Source: Hymenobacter sp. CRA2 (GTDB lineage Bacteria > Bacteroidota > Bacteroidia > Cytophagales > Hymenobacteraceae). From it: a DNA stretch of 64,000 bases. Shown in pieces: positions 1-8,167 of the stretch (positions within the stretch are counted from its first letter, which is position 1; each line of letters starts with the position of its first letter). The stretch covers positions 372,001 to 436,000 of the forward strand of contig NZ_MVBC01000002.1 in assembly GCF_002007105.1 (NCBI RefSeq), read 5' to 3'. A model generated the notes under the pieces. That model saw only the letters and a program-made list of their open reading frames with translations, ran no database searches and was not told where the DNA came from. Made by a program: the position numbers and the translations under genes.

Positions 1-226
1 GCTTCAGGGTCTCGAAGGCAAAGTCGCCGGTGCCGGTAGCAATATCCAAAATGCGGCTCGGGTGCAGCTGTTTCAGCTCGCCCACGGCCTTGCGGCGCCA
101 GTAGATATCGGTACCGGCACTCAGGAAGTGGTTCAGAAAGTCGTACTTCCCCGCGATGCTGTTGAACATCTGCGCTACCTGCGATTTTTTGCCGGTGGGG
201 TCGTCTTTGTAGGGTACTACGGTCAT
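1..226 (-). CDS. menG: Demethylmenaquinone methyltransferase (MenG/UbiE), N-terminal part
   Basis: Only the first 75 residues lie in the window; the gene runs off the left edge. The translation carries the UbiE-type N-terminus (KYDFLNHFLSAGTDIYWRR) and the SAM-binding glycine motif DIATGTGDFA near residues 63-72. The enzyme C-methylates demethylmenaquinone in the last step of menaquinone synthesis, in the cytoplasm at the membrane. Menaquinone is the expected respiratory quinone in Bacteroidota. The ATG at 224-226 is the natural start because the conserved region begins a few residues later. It lies downstream of the OmpA gene on the same strand, with a terminator between them, so the two are probably not cotranscribed. 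Confidence 0.9.
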   Translation of the reverse strand, partial: MTVVPYKDDPTGKKSQVAQMFNSIAGKYDFLNHFLSAGTDIYWRRKAVGELKQLHPSRILDIATGTGDFAFETLK

Positions 227-305
227 GGAGAGAAGGTGCGGTACAAACGGCCGAACGGGCCGCAAATTGCCCAAATAGAACGGCCCCGCCCGCATAATGT
301 TAAAA

Positions 306-338
306 AAAACGGGCCGGACTTATGGTCCGGCCCGTTTT
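306..338. terminator. Intrinsic terminator hairpin after the OmpA gene
   Basis: A perfect 14-bp stem (306-319 with 325-338) and 5-nt loop lie between an A-tract and a T-tract. It sits 18 nt past the stop of the minus-strand OmpA-family gene and upstream of menG. The flanking A and T runs would let it work in both directions. Confidence 0.85.
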
Positions 339-356
339 CAGGAGTGCCCGCGGGGG

Positions 357-2651
357 CTAGTCGTTCTTGGTTTTCACCTTGGTCTTGTCGCCGGTGGCGT
401 CTTTGGCTTTGCCGTCCAGTTCCCCGTTTTTGGTCGTGGTCTTGGTCTTTTCGCCGTTCGGAGCCTCGGTTTTGATCTTCACCTTGTCGCTGTCTTCGTC
501 CACCTTGGTTTTCACCTTGGTGCCGTCGGCGGCTTTGGCTTTGGTCTTGCCGGGCTGCAGCGGAGCCGTGGTGCGGCCCGAGGTGCCCGTGGTAGAAGTA
601 CCCGTGCCGGTGGTAGTGGAGCTACCCGTACCGGTACCTGCGCCAGCACCGCCGGCGCCATTGGTCATCACGTCTTGCAGGGTCTGGCCTTCCTGCAGTA
701 CCGGGCGGAATTCCACGCGGCGGTTCAGCTGCATGTTCTCCGGCGAATCGTTCGGGGCAGCCGGGCGACGCTCGCCGTAGCTTACCGTCACCATGCGGGT
801 CTGCGTGATGCCGTTCTTCTTCAGATAGTTGAAGGCCGAGTTAGCACGGTTCTGACCCAGTACCATGTTGTACTCGTCGGTGTTGCGCGAGTCGCAATGG
901 CCTTCGATGGAGATGTTCAGACCGGGGTTGGCCTTCAGCACCGTCGCCACGTTGTTCAGCTCACGCACCGACTCGGGGCGCAGGTTGTACTTGTCCGTGT
1001 CGAAGTAGATGTTCTTCAGACCCAGACCGGCAATGCTGGTCGTGTCAACGTAGTTGATGTAGAAGTTCTTGGTGATGGTGGTCGAATCATCCGTTACCAC
1101 CGGCACGGCAAACTCCTGCGTCTCGATCTGCTTGCCGTCCTTCGACAGGGCGACCTGGTACGAGCGGCCCGAGAGCACCGTCACCTGGTAGTTGCCCGAG
1201 TCGGGCTTGGTCACGTCGCGGAAGCTGATAGCCGTCTTGTCAGCGGTCTGGCCGTTAAACACCAGCTCTACACCCGGAATCACCGTCGTGCTGTCGCGCG
1301 AGGAGAAGACCTTACCGCGGATGTTGACGTTCTTGATGTAGTTGATGGTGTAGATATCCTTCTCCCCGTAGCCACCGATGCGGTAGGACGAGAGGTAGGC
1401 GTACGAACCATCCGGCGACAGGCGGTAGTAGGTGTCGTCGTCCGGGGTGTTCACGGGGTAGCCCATGTTCTCCACGGCGCCCCACTTGCGGCCGATCGAG
1501 TCGTAGGTCGACTTGAAGATGTCGTAGCCGCCCATGGTGTTGTGGCCGCGCGACGAGAAGTACAGCGTTTTGCCGTCGCGGCTCAGGTACGGGCTATCGT
1601 CGTCAAACTTGGTGTTGATCGGGCCCGGCAGCTGCTTGGCTGGTCCCCAGTCGCCACCCGGCTGGCGGGTCGCGTAGTAGATGTCCAGCGTGTTGTCTTC
1701 CGAGTACTTGCTCGTCGAGAAGTAAATCGTCAGGCCGTCCGGCGTGATGAAGGCATCCGACTCAAACGCTTTCGAGTTGATGTTGCCGTTCAATTTCTTG
1801 GGCGCCGTCCAGTCCGTGCCGCTGCGCTCCGAGTAGAAGATGTCGCCGTTTTCGTCCTGGCGGTACATCAACATTTTGGTATCGTTGTCGAATACCTGGA
1901 TGGAAGCGTCGTGGCCTTTGCCGTTCAACGAGCCCGACAAGGAACGGGGCTTCTCCCACTCGTCTTCGTTGATGCGCTTGGCTTCGAAGATGTCCTCGTA
2001 GTACTCGCCGTCGGCGGCCACGTTGCCCTTGCCTTTGCTGGATTTGTCGTCGCCGGCGTTGGAGCCGGTTACGTTTTCCGAGCGCGAGGTGAAGAGCAGC
2101 ATCTTGTCATCCGACGAAATCACGGGGCTGTGCTCCGAGTACGACGTGTTGATGGTCGGCCCGAGGTTCTTCACGAAGATGTCCTTGGGCGAGTTGAACT
2201 GCACTTTGGCGTTCTTGGCGTGCTGAATCAGCTGGCCGATCTGCGCCTTGCGGGTGTCCTTCTTCTTCAGCGTGGCATTGTACGCCTGGAAGTGGGTGAT
2301 GGCCTCGTCGAAGTTGTAGTTCAGGTGGTCTACGCGGCCCAGCCAGTACTCCACATCTTTCGACACCTTCGGCTTCAGCTTCTGGGCTTTGTAGATGTAG
2401 TCGCTGGCTTTTTCCTTGTCAAAGGACATGTACGAGATGCCGGCGCGGAACAAAGCCAGAGCGTTGTTGGGCTCTTTGGCCAGTACTTGTTCGTAGAATG
2501 GGATGGCAGCCCGGTAGTTCTCTTGGTCGAAGAACTTGTTCGCCGTTTTCAGTTGCTTTCGGGTGCTTTGGGCCATCGAAGGCTGAGCCACCGCAGCGGT
2601 CAGTGCCATAGCAACCGAGGCCTGTAGTAACCTTCTGACGAAGTTGTCCAT
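357..2651 (-). CDS. OmpA-family outer-membrane protein with TPR and PD40 repeats
   Basis: A 764-residue envelope protein. Residues 1-28 are a signal peptide ending at AMAQS-like sequence. Two or so TPR units follow (about 30-150). Next are WD40-like PD40 beta-propeller repeats (about 165-430, with SPDGSYAYLSS and SRDGKTLYFSSRG type motifs), a small beta-sandwich domain, and a C-terminal OmpA peptidoglycan-binding domain (about 540-650, with IEGHCDSRNTDEYN and NRRVEFRPV). This layout is common in Bacteroidota cell-wall-anchoring proteins, including ones linked to type IX secretion or gliding; a role here is inference. The last 113 residues are an unusual G/T/S then K/T/D-rich tail with repeated KVKTK. 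The ATG at 2649-2651 is preferred over an upstream in-frame start because it directly begins the signal peptide. Confidence 0.9.
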   Translation of the reverse strand: MDNFVRRLLQASVAMALTAAVAQPSMAQSTRKQLKTANKFFDQENYRAAIPFYEQVLAKEPNNALALFRAGISYMSFDKEKASDYIYKAQKLKPKVSKDVEYWLGRVDHLNYNFDEAITHFQAYNATLKKKDTRKAQIGQLIQHAKNAKVQFNSPKDIFVKNLGPTINTSYSEHSPVISSDDKMLLFTSRSENVTGSNAGDDKSSKGKGNVAADGEYYEDIFEAKRINEDEWEKPRSLSGSLNGKGHDASIQVFDNDTKMLMYRQDENGDIFYSERSGTDWTAPKKLNGNINSKAFESDAFITPDGLTIYFSTSKYSEDNTLDIYYATRQPGGDWGPAKQLPGPINTKFDDDSPYLSRDGKTLYFSSRGHNTMGGYDIFKSTYDSIGRKWGAVENMGYPVNTPDDDTYYRLSPDGSYAYLSSYRIGGYGEKDIYTINYIKNVNIRGKVFSSRDSTTVIPGVELVFNGQTADKTAISFRDVTKPDSGNYQVTVLSGRSYQVALSKDGKQIETQEFAVPVVTDDSTTITKNFYINYVDTTSIAGLGLKNIYFDTDKYNLRPESVRELNNVATVLKANPGLNISIEGHCDSRNTDEYNMVLGQNRANSAFNYLKKNGITQTRMVTVSYGERRPAAPNDSPENMQLNRRVEFRPVLQEGQTLQDVMTNGAGGAGAGTGTGSSTTTGTGTSTTGTSGRTTAPLQPGKTKAKAADGTKVKTKVDEDSDKVKIKTEAPNGEKTKTTTKNGELDGKAKDATGDKTKVKTKND

Positions 2652-2878
2652 TGGAAGGGGAGTTTGGAATAAGGAGTTGCAGAGAAGGGAAGTTGCGTTT
2701 TGCGGCGGCACCCCGCTAAAATGGGGCCAAGGGCAGCAAAAGCGTCCCTATATACTCAAAACACGACCCAAGGTTAGTTCGCCGCTGGGGTAATTTTATC
2801 AACACGTGCTTTTCAGATGAAATATCCGCAGTGTCGATTAGCACCTCAGAAACGCTCAAATCGAGGTTAAGCGCGGTC

Positions 2879-2886
2879 AAAGATAA
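2879..2886 (-). promoter_or_regulatory. Candidate -7 box for the OmpA-family gene
   Basis: TATCTTTG on the minus strand matches TAnnTTTG exactly. No TTG is seen at the expected -33 distance, and the start codon is about 230 nt away, so the assignment is tentative. Confidence 0.35.
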
Positions 2887-3093
2887 AAATTTTATAATAC
2901 GACCTTCGTCGCATCCTATCCTTGGGGTCCGGGTGCCGGATTTTCCAATCGTTTTGCCGGCTGCAAAAAGTTGAAAATATCCACTATGAGCCGCACAAAT
3001 ATAGAAGCGCAATAATAATTGCAAACGGAATGGAAAGAAATTTAATACGAACCCAGAAAAAATAGGACTCAAAATTGGTAAGCGGCGCTGCGC

Positions 3094-3101
3094 TACTTTT
3101 G
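3094..3101 (+). promoter_or_regulatory. -7 box (TACTTTTG) upstream of engB
   Basis: TACTTTTG matches the Bacteroidota housekeeping -7 consensus. A TTG at 3075-3077 lies 16 nt upstream, slightly short for a -33 box. The leader to the engB ATG would be about 30 nt. Confidence 0.6.
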
Positions 3102-3134
3102 CGGGCATAAATTTCTTTTCCCGGCCCCCTGAAT

Positions 3135-3752
3135 ATGCTCATTCGAGACGCCCGTTTTCTGACCAGCAATACGGAAGTTGCCAAGTGTCCGCCGGCCACG
3201 CTGCCCGAATACGCCTTCATTGGCCGTTCCAACGTCGGCAAATCGTCCTTAATTAATATGCTGACGGGGCGCACGGCATTGGCCAAAACCTCGTCGCTGC
3301 CGGGTAAAACACAGCTGATCAATCATTTCCTTATTAATGAGGAATGGTACCTGGTGGACTTGCCGGGCTACGGCTACGCGCGGGTCAGCAAAGAATCCCG
3401 CGCCAAATGGGGCAAAATGATTCGCGCGTATTTATCCAAGCGCGAAAACCTGAGCTGCGTAATGGTGCTGATCGACTCGCGCCTGCCCCCACAGAACGTT
3501 GATCTGGAGTTCATTAACATGCTCGGCGAAATGGGCGTGCCCTTCGTGCTGGTATTTACCAAGAGCGACAAGCAGTCGGGCGGGCGCACGCAGCAAAACG
3601 TGCAGGTATTTCTCGATAAGATGGGCGAAACGTGGGAGGAGCTGCCGCGCTGGTTTGTGACCTCGGCCACCGAGCGCAACGGCCGCGACGAGCTGCTGGG
3701 CTTCATCGAGGAGGTCAACGGGCAGCTACGCGAAGCGGACGGGAATGCGTAG
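3135..3752 (+). CDS. engB: Ribosome-biogenesis GTPase EngB (YihA/YsxC)
   Basis: A 205-residue TRAFAC-class GTPase needed for late assembly of the large ribosomal subunit. The Walker A/G1 motif GRSNVGKSS is near residues 30-38, G3 is DLPGYGYA, G4 is TKSD and the G5-like element is TSATERNG. Length is typical of the family. The ATG at 3135 follows a -7 box by about 33 nt. It is divergent from the OmpA gene and followed by a TonB-C-domain gene after 75 nt. Confidence 0.95.
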   Translation: MLIRDARFLTSNTEVAKCPPATLPEYAFIGRSNVGKSSLINMLTGRTALAKTSSLPGKTQLINHFLINEEWYLVDLPGYGYARVSKESRAKWGKMIRAYLSKRENLSCVMVLIDSRLPPQNVDLEFINMLGEMGVPFVLVFTKSDKQSGGRTQQNVQVFLDKMGETWEELPRWFVTSATERNGRDELLGFIEEVNGQLREADGNA

Positions 3753-3827
3753 ATTGGCAGCGTAATTGCCAGGCATCAGCGCCGCTCGCAGTTTTCTTAT
3801 TATCCTCTTCTCTCCTCCTGATTACCC

Positions 3828-4313
3828 ATGAAAAAAACCACCTTCGCGCTGGCAATGGCCCTGATGGCGCTGGCGGCTGCTCCGGCTCTGGCGCAGCAGA
3901 AAGTGAAAGTAAAAACCAAGACCGAGGGCGACGCCCCGGCTCCTGACGCGCCCGCCGCGCAAGGCCAGGACCCGGTAACAAAAATTGCAACGGCCGCGCC
4001 CAAGGCCATTCCTGTAGCCGAGTACTACGAAGGCGGGCAGGAGGCCATGTACGAATTCATCTATAAAGAGCTGAAGTACCCGCTGCTGGCCCGCCGCAAC
4101 CGCATTCAGGGCACCTGCATCGTGAGCTTTACCCTGAACCCCGACGGCACCATGAGTGGGGTGAAGCTGGTGAAGCAAGTGGGCGGTGGCACCGGCGAAG
4201 AAGCGCTGCGCCTGGTGAAGCTGCTGCAGTTCAAGAAGCCGGAATACCCCATCCTGACCAGCCTGCCCATCTCGTTCAAAATCGGCCCGGCCGGCGCTAA
4301 CACCGCCGAGTAG
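3828..4313 (+). CDS. Secreted protein with TonB C-terminal-like domain
   Basis: A 161-residue protein with an N-terminal signal peptide (residues 1-22, ending ALAQ). A short charged linker containing KVKVKTKTEGD follows, then a TonB_C-type domain (about 65-155). That domain shows the usual pattern YPLLARRNRIQGTCIVSFT, followed by NPDGTMSGVKLVKQVGGG and EEALRLVKLLQFKKP. No TonB transmembrane anchor plus proline-rich spacer is present, so it is probably a free periplasmic or envelope relative rather than an energy transducer. The KVK-type linker echoes the tail of the nearby OmpA protein. Partner receptor unknown. Confidence 0.8.
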   Translation: MKKTTFALAMALMALAAAPALAQQKVKVKTKTEGDAPAPDAPAAQGQDPVTKIATAAPKAIPVAEYYEGGQEAMYEFIYKELKYPLLARRNRIQGTCIVSFTLNPDGTMSGVKLVKQVGGGTGEEALRLVKLLQFKKPEYPILTSLPISFKIGPAGANTAE

Positions 4314-4347
4314 GCTTCTTTTTTCCATTCCCTTTCTTCCCGTTCCT

Positions 4348-4923
4348 ATGCCCTACGACCTGAGGGAAATTGCCGCCATCAGCGGTATGCCCGGCCTCTA
4401 CCGCCTCGTGCGCCCCGCCAACAACGGCGTGCTGGTGGAAACCCTGGACCCGCAGGCCCGCCGCTCGGTGGCTTCGGCCCGCAACAAAGTTTCGCTGTTG
4501 CACGAAATCAGCATCTACACCGAAGACCCGGACCAGACGGTGCCCCTGACGGAGGTGTTTGACCGCATTTACCAGAAATACGGCCAGCAGCTGCCCGTCA
4601 CCAGCAAATCGGATGACACCGCCCTGACCTCGTTTCTCGGGGAAATCATTCCCGACTACGACCGGCAGCGCGTGTACCTCTCCGATATCAAGAAACTGGT
4701 GAACTGGTACAGCGCTGTTAGCAGCCGCCTCGAGTACCAATCGGCTGACGCGGCCACCGGCGACGAAGCCGCCGCCCAAGCCGAGGAGACCGACGCCACG
4801 ACCGATACGCTGAGCACCGCTGGCGCCGTGCCTGACCAGAGCACCACCTCTGGCGACGACGCCGACGGCAGCCCCGAAGCAGCGTCGGACGACAAGTCCA
4901 AGGGCAGCAAGAAAGCTGAGTAG
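4348..4923 (+). CDS. DUF5606 domain protein
   Basis: A 191-residue protein. Residues 1-130 match the Bacteroidota family DUF5606 as I recall it: a start like MPYDLREIAAISGMPGLYRL, a small beta-rich SH3-like part, then a helical part with YLSDIKKLVNWY. Residues 130-191 are a low-complexity acidic A/D/E/T/S tail ending in lysines. There is no signal peptide, so it is probably cytoplasmic. The function of the family is unknown to me. It lies 34 nt after the TonB-C-domain gene on the same strand and ends at a strong terminator. Confidence 0.8.
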   Translation: MPYDLREIAAISGMPGLYRLVRPANNGVLVETLDPQARRSVASARNKVSLLHEISIYTEDPDQTVPLTEVFDRIYQKYGQQLPVTSKSDDTALTSFLGEIIPDYDRQRVYLSDIKKLVNWYSAVSSRLEYQSADAATGDEAAAQAEETDATTDTLSTAGAVPDQSTTSGDDADGSPEAASDDKSKGSKKAE

Positions 4924-4941
4924 CACGGCCACAATTCTTAC

Positions 4942-4985
4942 CCAACAAAAAGCCCCGCTGAGCTATCAGCGGGGCTTTTTGTTGG
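4942..4985. terminator. Bidirectional terminator between DUF5606 gene and fbp
   Basis: A perfect 20-bp stem (4942-4961 with 4966-4985) and 4-nt loop, with A5 and T5 tracts inside the stem ends. It serves the convergent DUF5606 gene and fbp. Confidence 0.92.
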
Positions 4986-5003
4986 ATGCCTGACGGATTC
5001 CGG

Positions 5004-6038
5004 TTAGGCTTGTTCGTCTACCGGCACGGCCGAAGATTCTTTGGTCAGAAATTCTTCGGCTTTGTCCACGAGGTCGGTCGAGCCAATGTAGAACGGGCAC
5101 CGCTCGTGCAGGGAGGTGGGCTCCATTTCGAGCAGGCGCTTGGTACCGTTGCTGGCTTTGCCGCCGGCCTGCTCCACGATGAAAGCCAGGGCATTGCACT
5201 CGTACATCAGGCGCAGCTTGCCCTTGGGCGACTTGGCCGTGGCCGGGTAGATGTAAATGCCGCCTTTCAGCAGGTTGCGGTGAAAATCGGCCACGAGCGA
5301 GCCGATGTAGCGGGCCGAGAAGTTCTGGTCCTTGCAGTACTGCACAAACTGCTTCACGCCTTCGGAGAAGGAGTTGGCGCTGCCTTCGTTGATGGAGTAG
5401 ATACTGCCGGACTGGGGCGTGGTGATGTTGGGGTGCGAGAGGAAGAATTCGCCCAGCGAGGCTTCGTAGGTAAAGCCGTTGACGCCGGCGCCGGTGGTGT
5501 ACACCAGCATGGTGCTCGAACCGTAGATGATGTAGCCGGCCGCTACCTGGTGCACGCCTTTTTGCAGGCAGTCTTCCTGAGTGCCCTCCTGCCCGATGGG
5601 TGACTGGCGGCGGTAGATCGAGAAGATGGTGCCGATGCTCACGTTCACGTCGATGTTCGACGAGCCGTCCAAAGGGTCGATGGCCACCACGTACTTGCCC
5701 TGGTTTTTGCCGGTCTGGATCATGTCCTCCTCCTCTTCGGAGATGACCGTGCACACCTCGCCGCCGTTGCGCAGGGCGCGAATGAAGCGGATGTTGGCAA
5801 TAACGTCGAGCTTCTGCTGCTCTTCGCCCTGCACGTTTTGCTGGCCGTAAGCGCCGGTAACGTCGATCAGGCCCGAGCGGTTGATTTCGCGGTTGACGAT
5901 TTTGGCCGCCAGAGCAATGTCGCGCAGCAGTTGCGACAACTCGCCGGTGGCGTACGGGAAGTCCTCCTGCTTGCGCATGATAAACCGGTCGAGGGTGGTG
6001 CCGACCGGCAGCGCGAGGCGGTCCTGGTGATGATCCAT
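5004..6038 (-). CDS. fbp: Fructose-1,6-bisphosphatase, class I
   Basis: A 344-residue FBPase that removes the 1-phosphate from fructose-1,6-bisphosphate in gluconeogenesis; cytoplasmic. The metal and substrate motif [19 protein letters not shown] is clear in the first half, with the upstream acidic SEEEED segment. Later motifs include [22 protein letters not shown] and the C-terminal [14 protein letters not shown] with P[13 protein letters not shown]. Length is normal. The ATG at 6036-6038 is chosen over an upstream in-frame start because homologous sequence ([15 protein letters not shown]) begins shortly after. It is divergent from lysC, with only 79 bp between the two starts. Confidence 0.95.
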   Translation of the reverse strand: MDHHQDRLALPVGTTLDRFIMRKQEDFPYATGELSQLLRDIALAAKIVNREINRSGLIDVTGAYGQQNVQGEEQQKLDVIANIRFIRALRNGGEVCTVISEEEEDMIQTGKNQGKYVVAIDPLDGSSNIDVNVSIGTIFSIYRRQSPIGQEGTQEDCLQKGVHQVAAGYIIYGSSTMLVYTTGAGVNGFTYEASLGEFFLSHPNITTPQSGSIYSINEGSANSFSEGVKQFVQYCKDQNFSARYIGSLVADFHRNLLKGGIYIYPATAKSPKGKLRLMYECNALAFIVEQAGGKASNGTKRLLEMEPTSLHERCPFYIGSTDLVDKAEEFLTKESSAVPVDEQA

Positions 6039-6105
6039 AGCAGTGGGAAAGTGAGAAAATAGCGGGAACAGGGGTAACAAAACTACGTGATTTGGACCCG
6101 CTTTC

Positions 6106-6113
6106 TACTTTTA
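6106..6113 (+). promoter_or_regulatory. Probable -7 box of lysC, very close to the start codon
   Basis: TACTTTTA differs from TAnnTTTG only at the last base and ends 4 nt before the lysC ATG at 6118. If used, transcription would begin at or next to the start codon, giving a leaderless message. No good -33 TTG is visible. Confidence 0.5.
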
Positions 6114-6117
6114 CGCC

Positions 6118-7413
6118 ATGCAATCTTCGCACCCGCTCCGCGTATACAAGTTCGGGGGCGCCTCCGTCAAGGACGCTGCCGCTATAAAAAATCTGCAACA
6201 AATCCTGCGGCAAAATCCTGATGGACAACCGCTCGTAGTGGTGGTGTCGGCCATGGGCAAAACCACCAACGCGCTGGAGCACATTTTCCATCTGGCGCAT
6301 TCGGGCCAGGATTATTCCGCTCCGCTGGCCGAACTGCGGCGCTTTCACCTGGAAGCGGCCAATGGCCTGCTGCCGGCGGCGTCGCTGGACGCGTCGGGCG
6401 TGCCGAAATGCGGCGAGGGCAGCGGCGCGCTGGCCTACCTGCTGCAGGAGCTGGGCGACCGGCTGGCCACGCTTACCAAGGGCGAGTACGACCGGCAGTA
6501 CGACCAAGTGGTGAGCTTCGGCGAACTGCTGGCCACCTGCATCGTGGCGGCGGCCACCGGGGCGCAGTGGCTGGATGTGCGCCCGCTCATCCGCACCGAC
6601 CACAGCTGGCGCGAAGGGCGCGTGGACTGGGCCACTACCGAGCGCAACGTGCGCGACCAGCTGTTGCCGCTGCTGCCCAAAGGCGTGGTGCTGACGCAGG
6701 GCTTTCTGGGCGGCACGGCCAGCGGGCAAACCACGACCCTCGGCCGCGAAGGCTCCGACTACACGGCCGCCATCCTGGCTTACTGCCTGAATGCCGAGTC
6801 GGTGACCATCTGGAAGGATGTGGCCGGGCTACTGAACGCCGACCCCAAAATCTTCCCAAATACGGTGCGTTACCCGGAAATCAGCTACCAGGAAACCATC
6901 GAAATGGCCTATTACGGGGCCTCCGTTATTCACCCCAAAACGATAAAGCCCCTGGCCGTGCGGCGCATTCCGCTGTACGTGAAGTCGTTTGTGGATTCGG
7001 CGGCCGAGGGCACCAAGATTCACGACTGCAAGCACCCCGCGCTGGCCCCGGCCCTGATTCGAAAAACCGACCAGTGCCTGATTTCCTTTGAATCGAAGGA
7101 CCTCACGTTTATTTCGGAGGAAAACCTGGAGGTCATTTTTGGCGCGCTGGCGCAAGCCCGGCTGAAAATCAACCTGATGCAGAACTCAGCTATCAGCTTC
7201 TCGGTGTGCACCGACTGGCACGAGTACCGCCTGCGCAAGCTGCTGGAACAGCTTCGCGAGCAGTTTATCATTTACTACAACACCCGGCTGGAGCTGTACA
7301 CCATCAAGAACTACACGCCCGAGGCTATTGGCGAGCTGACGCAGGGCCGCGAGCTGCTGCTGGAGCAGCGCACGCGCCAGACGTTTCAGTTCGTGAGCCA
7401 GGTGCGGTCGTAG
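6118..7413 (+). CDS. lysC: Aspartate kinase, monofunctional
   Basis: A 431-residue aspartokinase, the first step towards lysine, threonine and methionine. The kinase domain begins with YKFGGASVKD (residues 10-19), the usual KFGG motif, and includes GFLGGT and TTTLGREGSDYTAA. The C-terminal 130 residues form the ACT regulatory part. No homoserine dehydrogenase domain is fused, unlike the bifunctional ThrA seen in many Bacteroidota, and the ACT part is on the short side. The ATG follows a -7-like box by 4 nt. It is divergent from fbp. Confidence 0.92.
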   Translation: MQSSHPLRVYKFGGASVKDAAAIKNLQQILRQNPDGQPLVVVVSAMGKTTNALEHIFHLAHSGQDYSAPLAELRRFHLEAANGLLPAASLDASGVPKCGEGSGALAYLLQELGDRLATLTKGEYDRQYDQVVSFGELLATCIVAAATGAQWLDVRPLIRTDHSWREGRVDWATTERNVRDQLLPLLPKGVVLTQGFLGGTASGQTTTLGREGSDYTAAILAYCLNAESVTIWKDVAGLLNADPKIFPNTVRYPEISYQETIEMAYYGASVIHPKTIKPLAVRRIPLYVKSFVDSAAEGTKIHDCKHPALAPALIRKTDQCLISFESKDLTFISEENLEVIFGALAQARLKINLMQNSAISFSVCTDWHEYRLRKLLEQLREQFIIYYNTRLELYTIKNYTPEAIGELTQGRELLLEQRTRQTFQFVSQVRS

Positions 7414-7530
7414 GATTAGGGGCTGCGAGCATAGGCCGGCGCCCCACGTAAGCGCGCCTTCACCTGTGGCGGTGCCGACGCGGGCCCGGCTTCACTGTCT
7501 CGCTTTCCTCTCTGCCCTGATCAAACCTTT

Positions 7531-7562
7531 TTGGCCGGCTCACGCTTATACGCGTACCTTTG
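7531..7562 (+). promoter_or_regulatory. Promoter of the Fur-family gene
   Basis: A -33-type TTG at 7531-7533 and a perfect -7 box TACCTTTG at 7555-7562 are separated by 21 nt. This lies inside the longest open frame and shows that translation must start downstream, at the GTG at 7585. Confidence 0.75.
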
Positions 7563-7584
7563 CTGCGGAGAATCATTCCTATCT

Positions 7585-8028
7585 GTGAGTACATCCCCCC
7601 CTTTGTCGGCCCCCAGCCGTGACCAGCTGCACCAGCTCCTCACCGGGGCCGGGCTGCGGGCCACCCAGCAGCGCATGGCCATTCTGGAGGCGTTGCTGAC
7701 CCTGCCCGGGCACCCCACGGCCGAGCAGGTATTCCGCTGCGTGCGGCCTGAGCACCCCACGGTGTCATTGGGCACCGTATACAAGGCGCTGGATTCATTT
7801 GTGGGCGCCGGCCTGCTCAAGCGCGTAGCCGATGCCGACGGCACCCGCCGCCGCTACGACACGGACTGCAGCAACCACCACCACCTGGTCTGCCAGGACA
7901 CGCAGGAAATCATCGATTACTGCGACCCGAAGCTGGACCAGCTGCTGCAGGAATTTTTCGCCACCCGGGGGTTCGAGCACTTTCAGCCTCGCTCCTTTTC
8001 TCTGCACATCACGGGCGTGCGCAAATAG
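7585..8028 (+). CDS. Fur-family transcriptional regulator, PerR-like
   Basis: A 147-residue Fur superfamily repressor. A winged-helix DNA-binding part (about 15-85, with LRATQQRMAILEAL and HPTVSLGTVYKALDSF) is followed by the dimerisation and metal part with RRYDTD and HHHLVC. The structural-zinc CxxC pairs of classic Fur/PerR are absent, as in several Bacteroidota PerR-like proteins. The GTG start at 7585 is chosen because a promoter covers the upstream part of the frame. The gene lies 139 nt before a peroxiredoxin, which suggests a peroxide-stress role; iron sensing is the alternative. Confidence 0.82.
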   Translation: MSTSPPLSAPSRDQLHQLLTGAGLRATQQRMAILEALLTLPGHPTAEQVFRCVRPEHPTVSLGTVYKALDSFVGAGLLKRVADADGTRRRYDTDCSNHHHLVCQDTQEIIDYCDPKLDQLLQEFFATRGFEHFQPRSFSLHITGVRK

Positions 8029-8167
8029 TAAAACCCTGGCGTTGAAGGCATTTGCCCGGCTGGCTTGCTCCATTCCGCGGCTACCTCGCCGTATACCATC
8101 CGGAGGATCACCTAACTACCTCGCGCCCACCCTTTTCTTTGTCATCCATCACCCAAACCCACTTACA

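Larger units (their letters stand above)
2652..3134. other. AT-rich intergenic region between divergent OmpA and engB genes
   Basis: This 483-bp gap is clearly AT-richer than its surroundings. The open frames inside it (about 110-130 codons on the minus strand) resemble no protein and overlap the promoters, so I do not call them. It holds a plus-strand -7 box for engB at 3094-3101 and a minus-strand TATCTTTG at 2879-2886 that could drive the OmpA gene with a leader of over 200 nt. No repeat, tRNA or known riboswitch was recognised. Confidence 0.6.

Noticed and set aside
297-2627. A 776-codon plus-strand open frame opposite the OmpA gene
   Set aside because: High GC with biased third positions opens antisense frames. 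The minus-strand reading has a signal peptide and clear domains; this one has none.
2716-3322. Open frames of 112-130 codons upstream of the OmpA gene
   Set aside because: They overlap the engB promoter and coding start, lack family motifs and lie in an AT-rich leader region.
4966-6729. A 587-codon minus-strand open frame over fbp and lysC
   Set aside because: It is out of frame with fbp and covers parts of two well-supported genes; composition is typical of a shadow frame.
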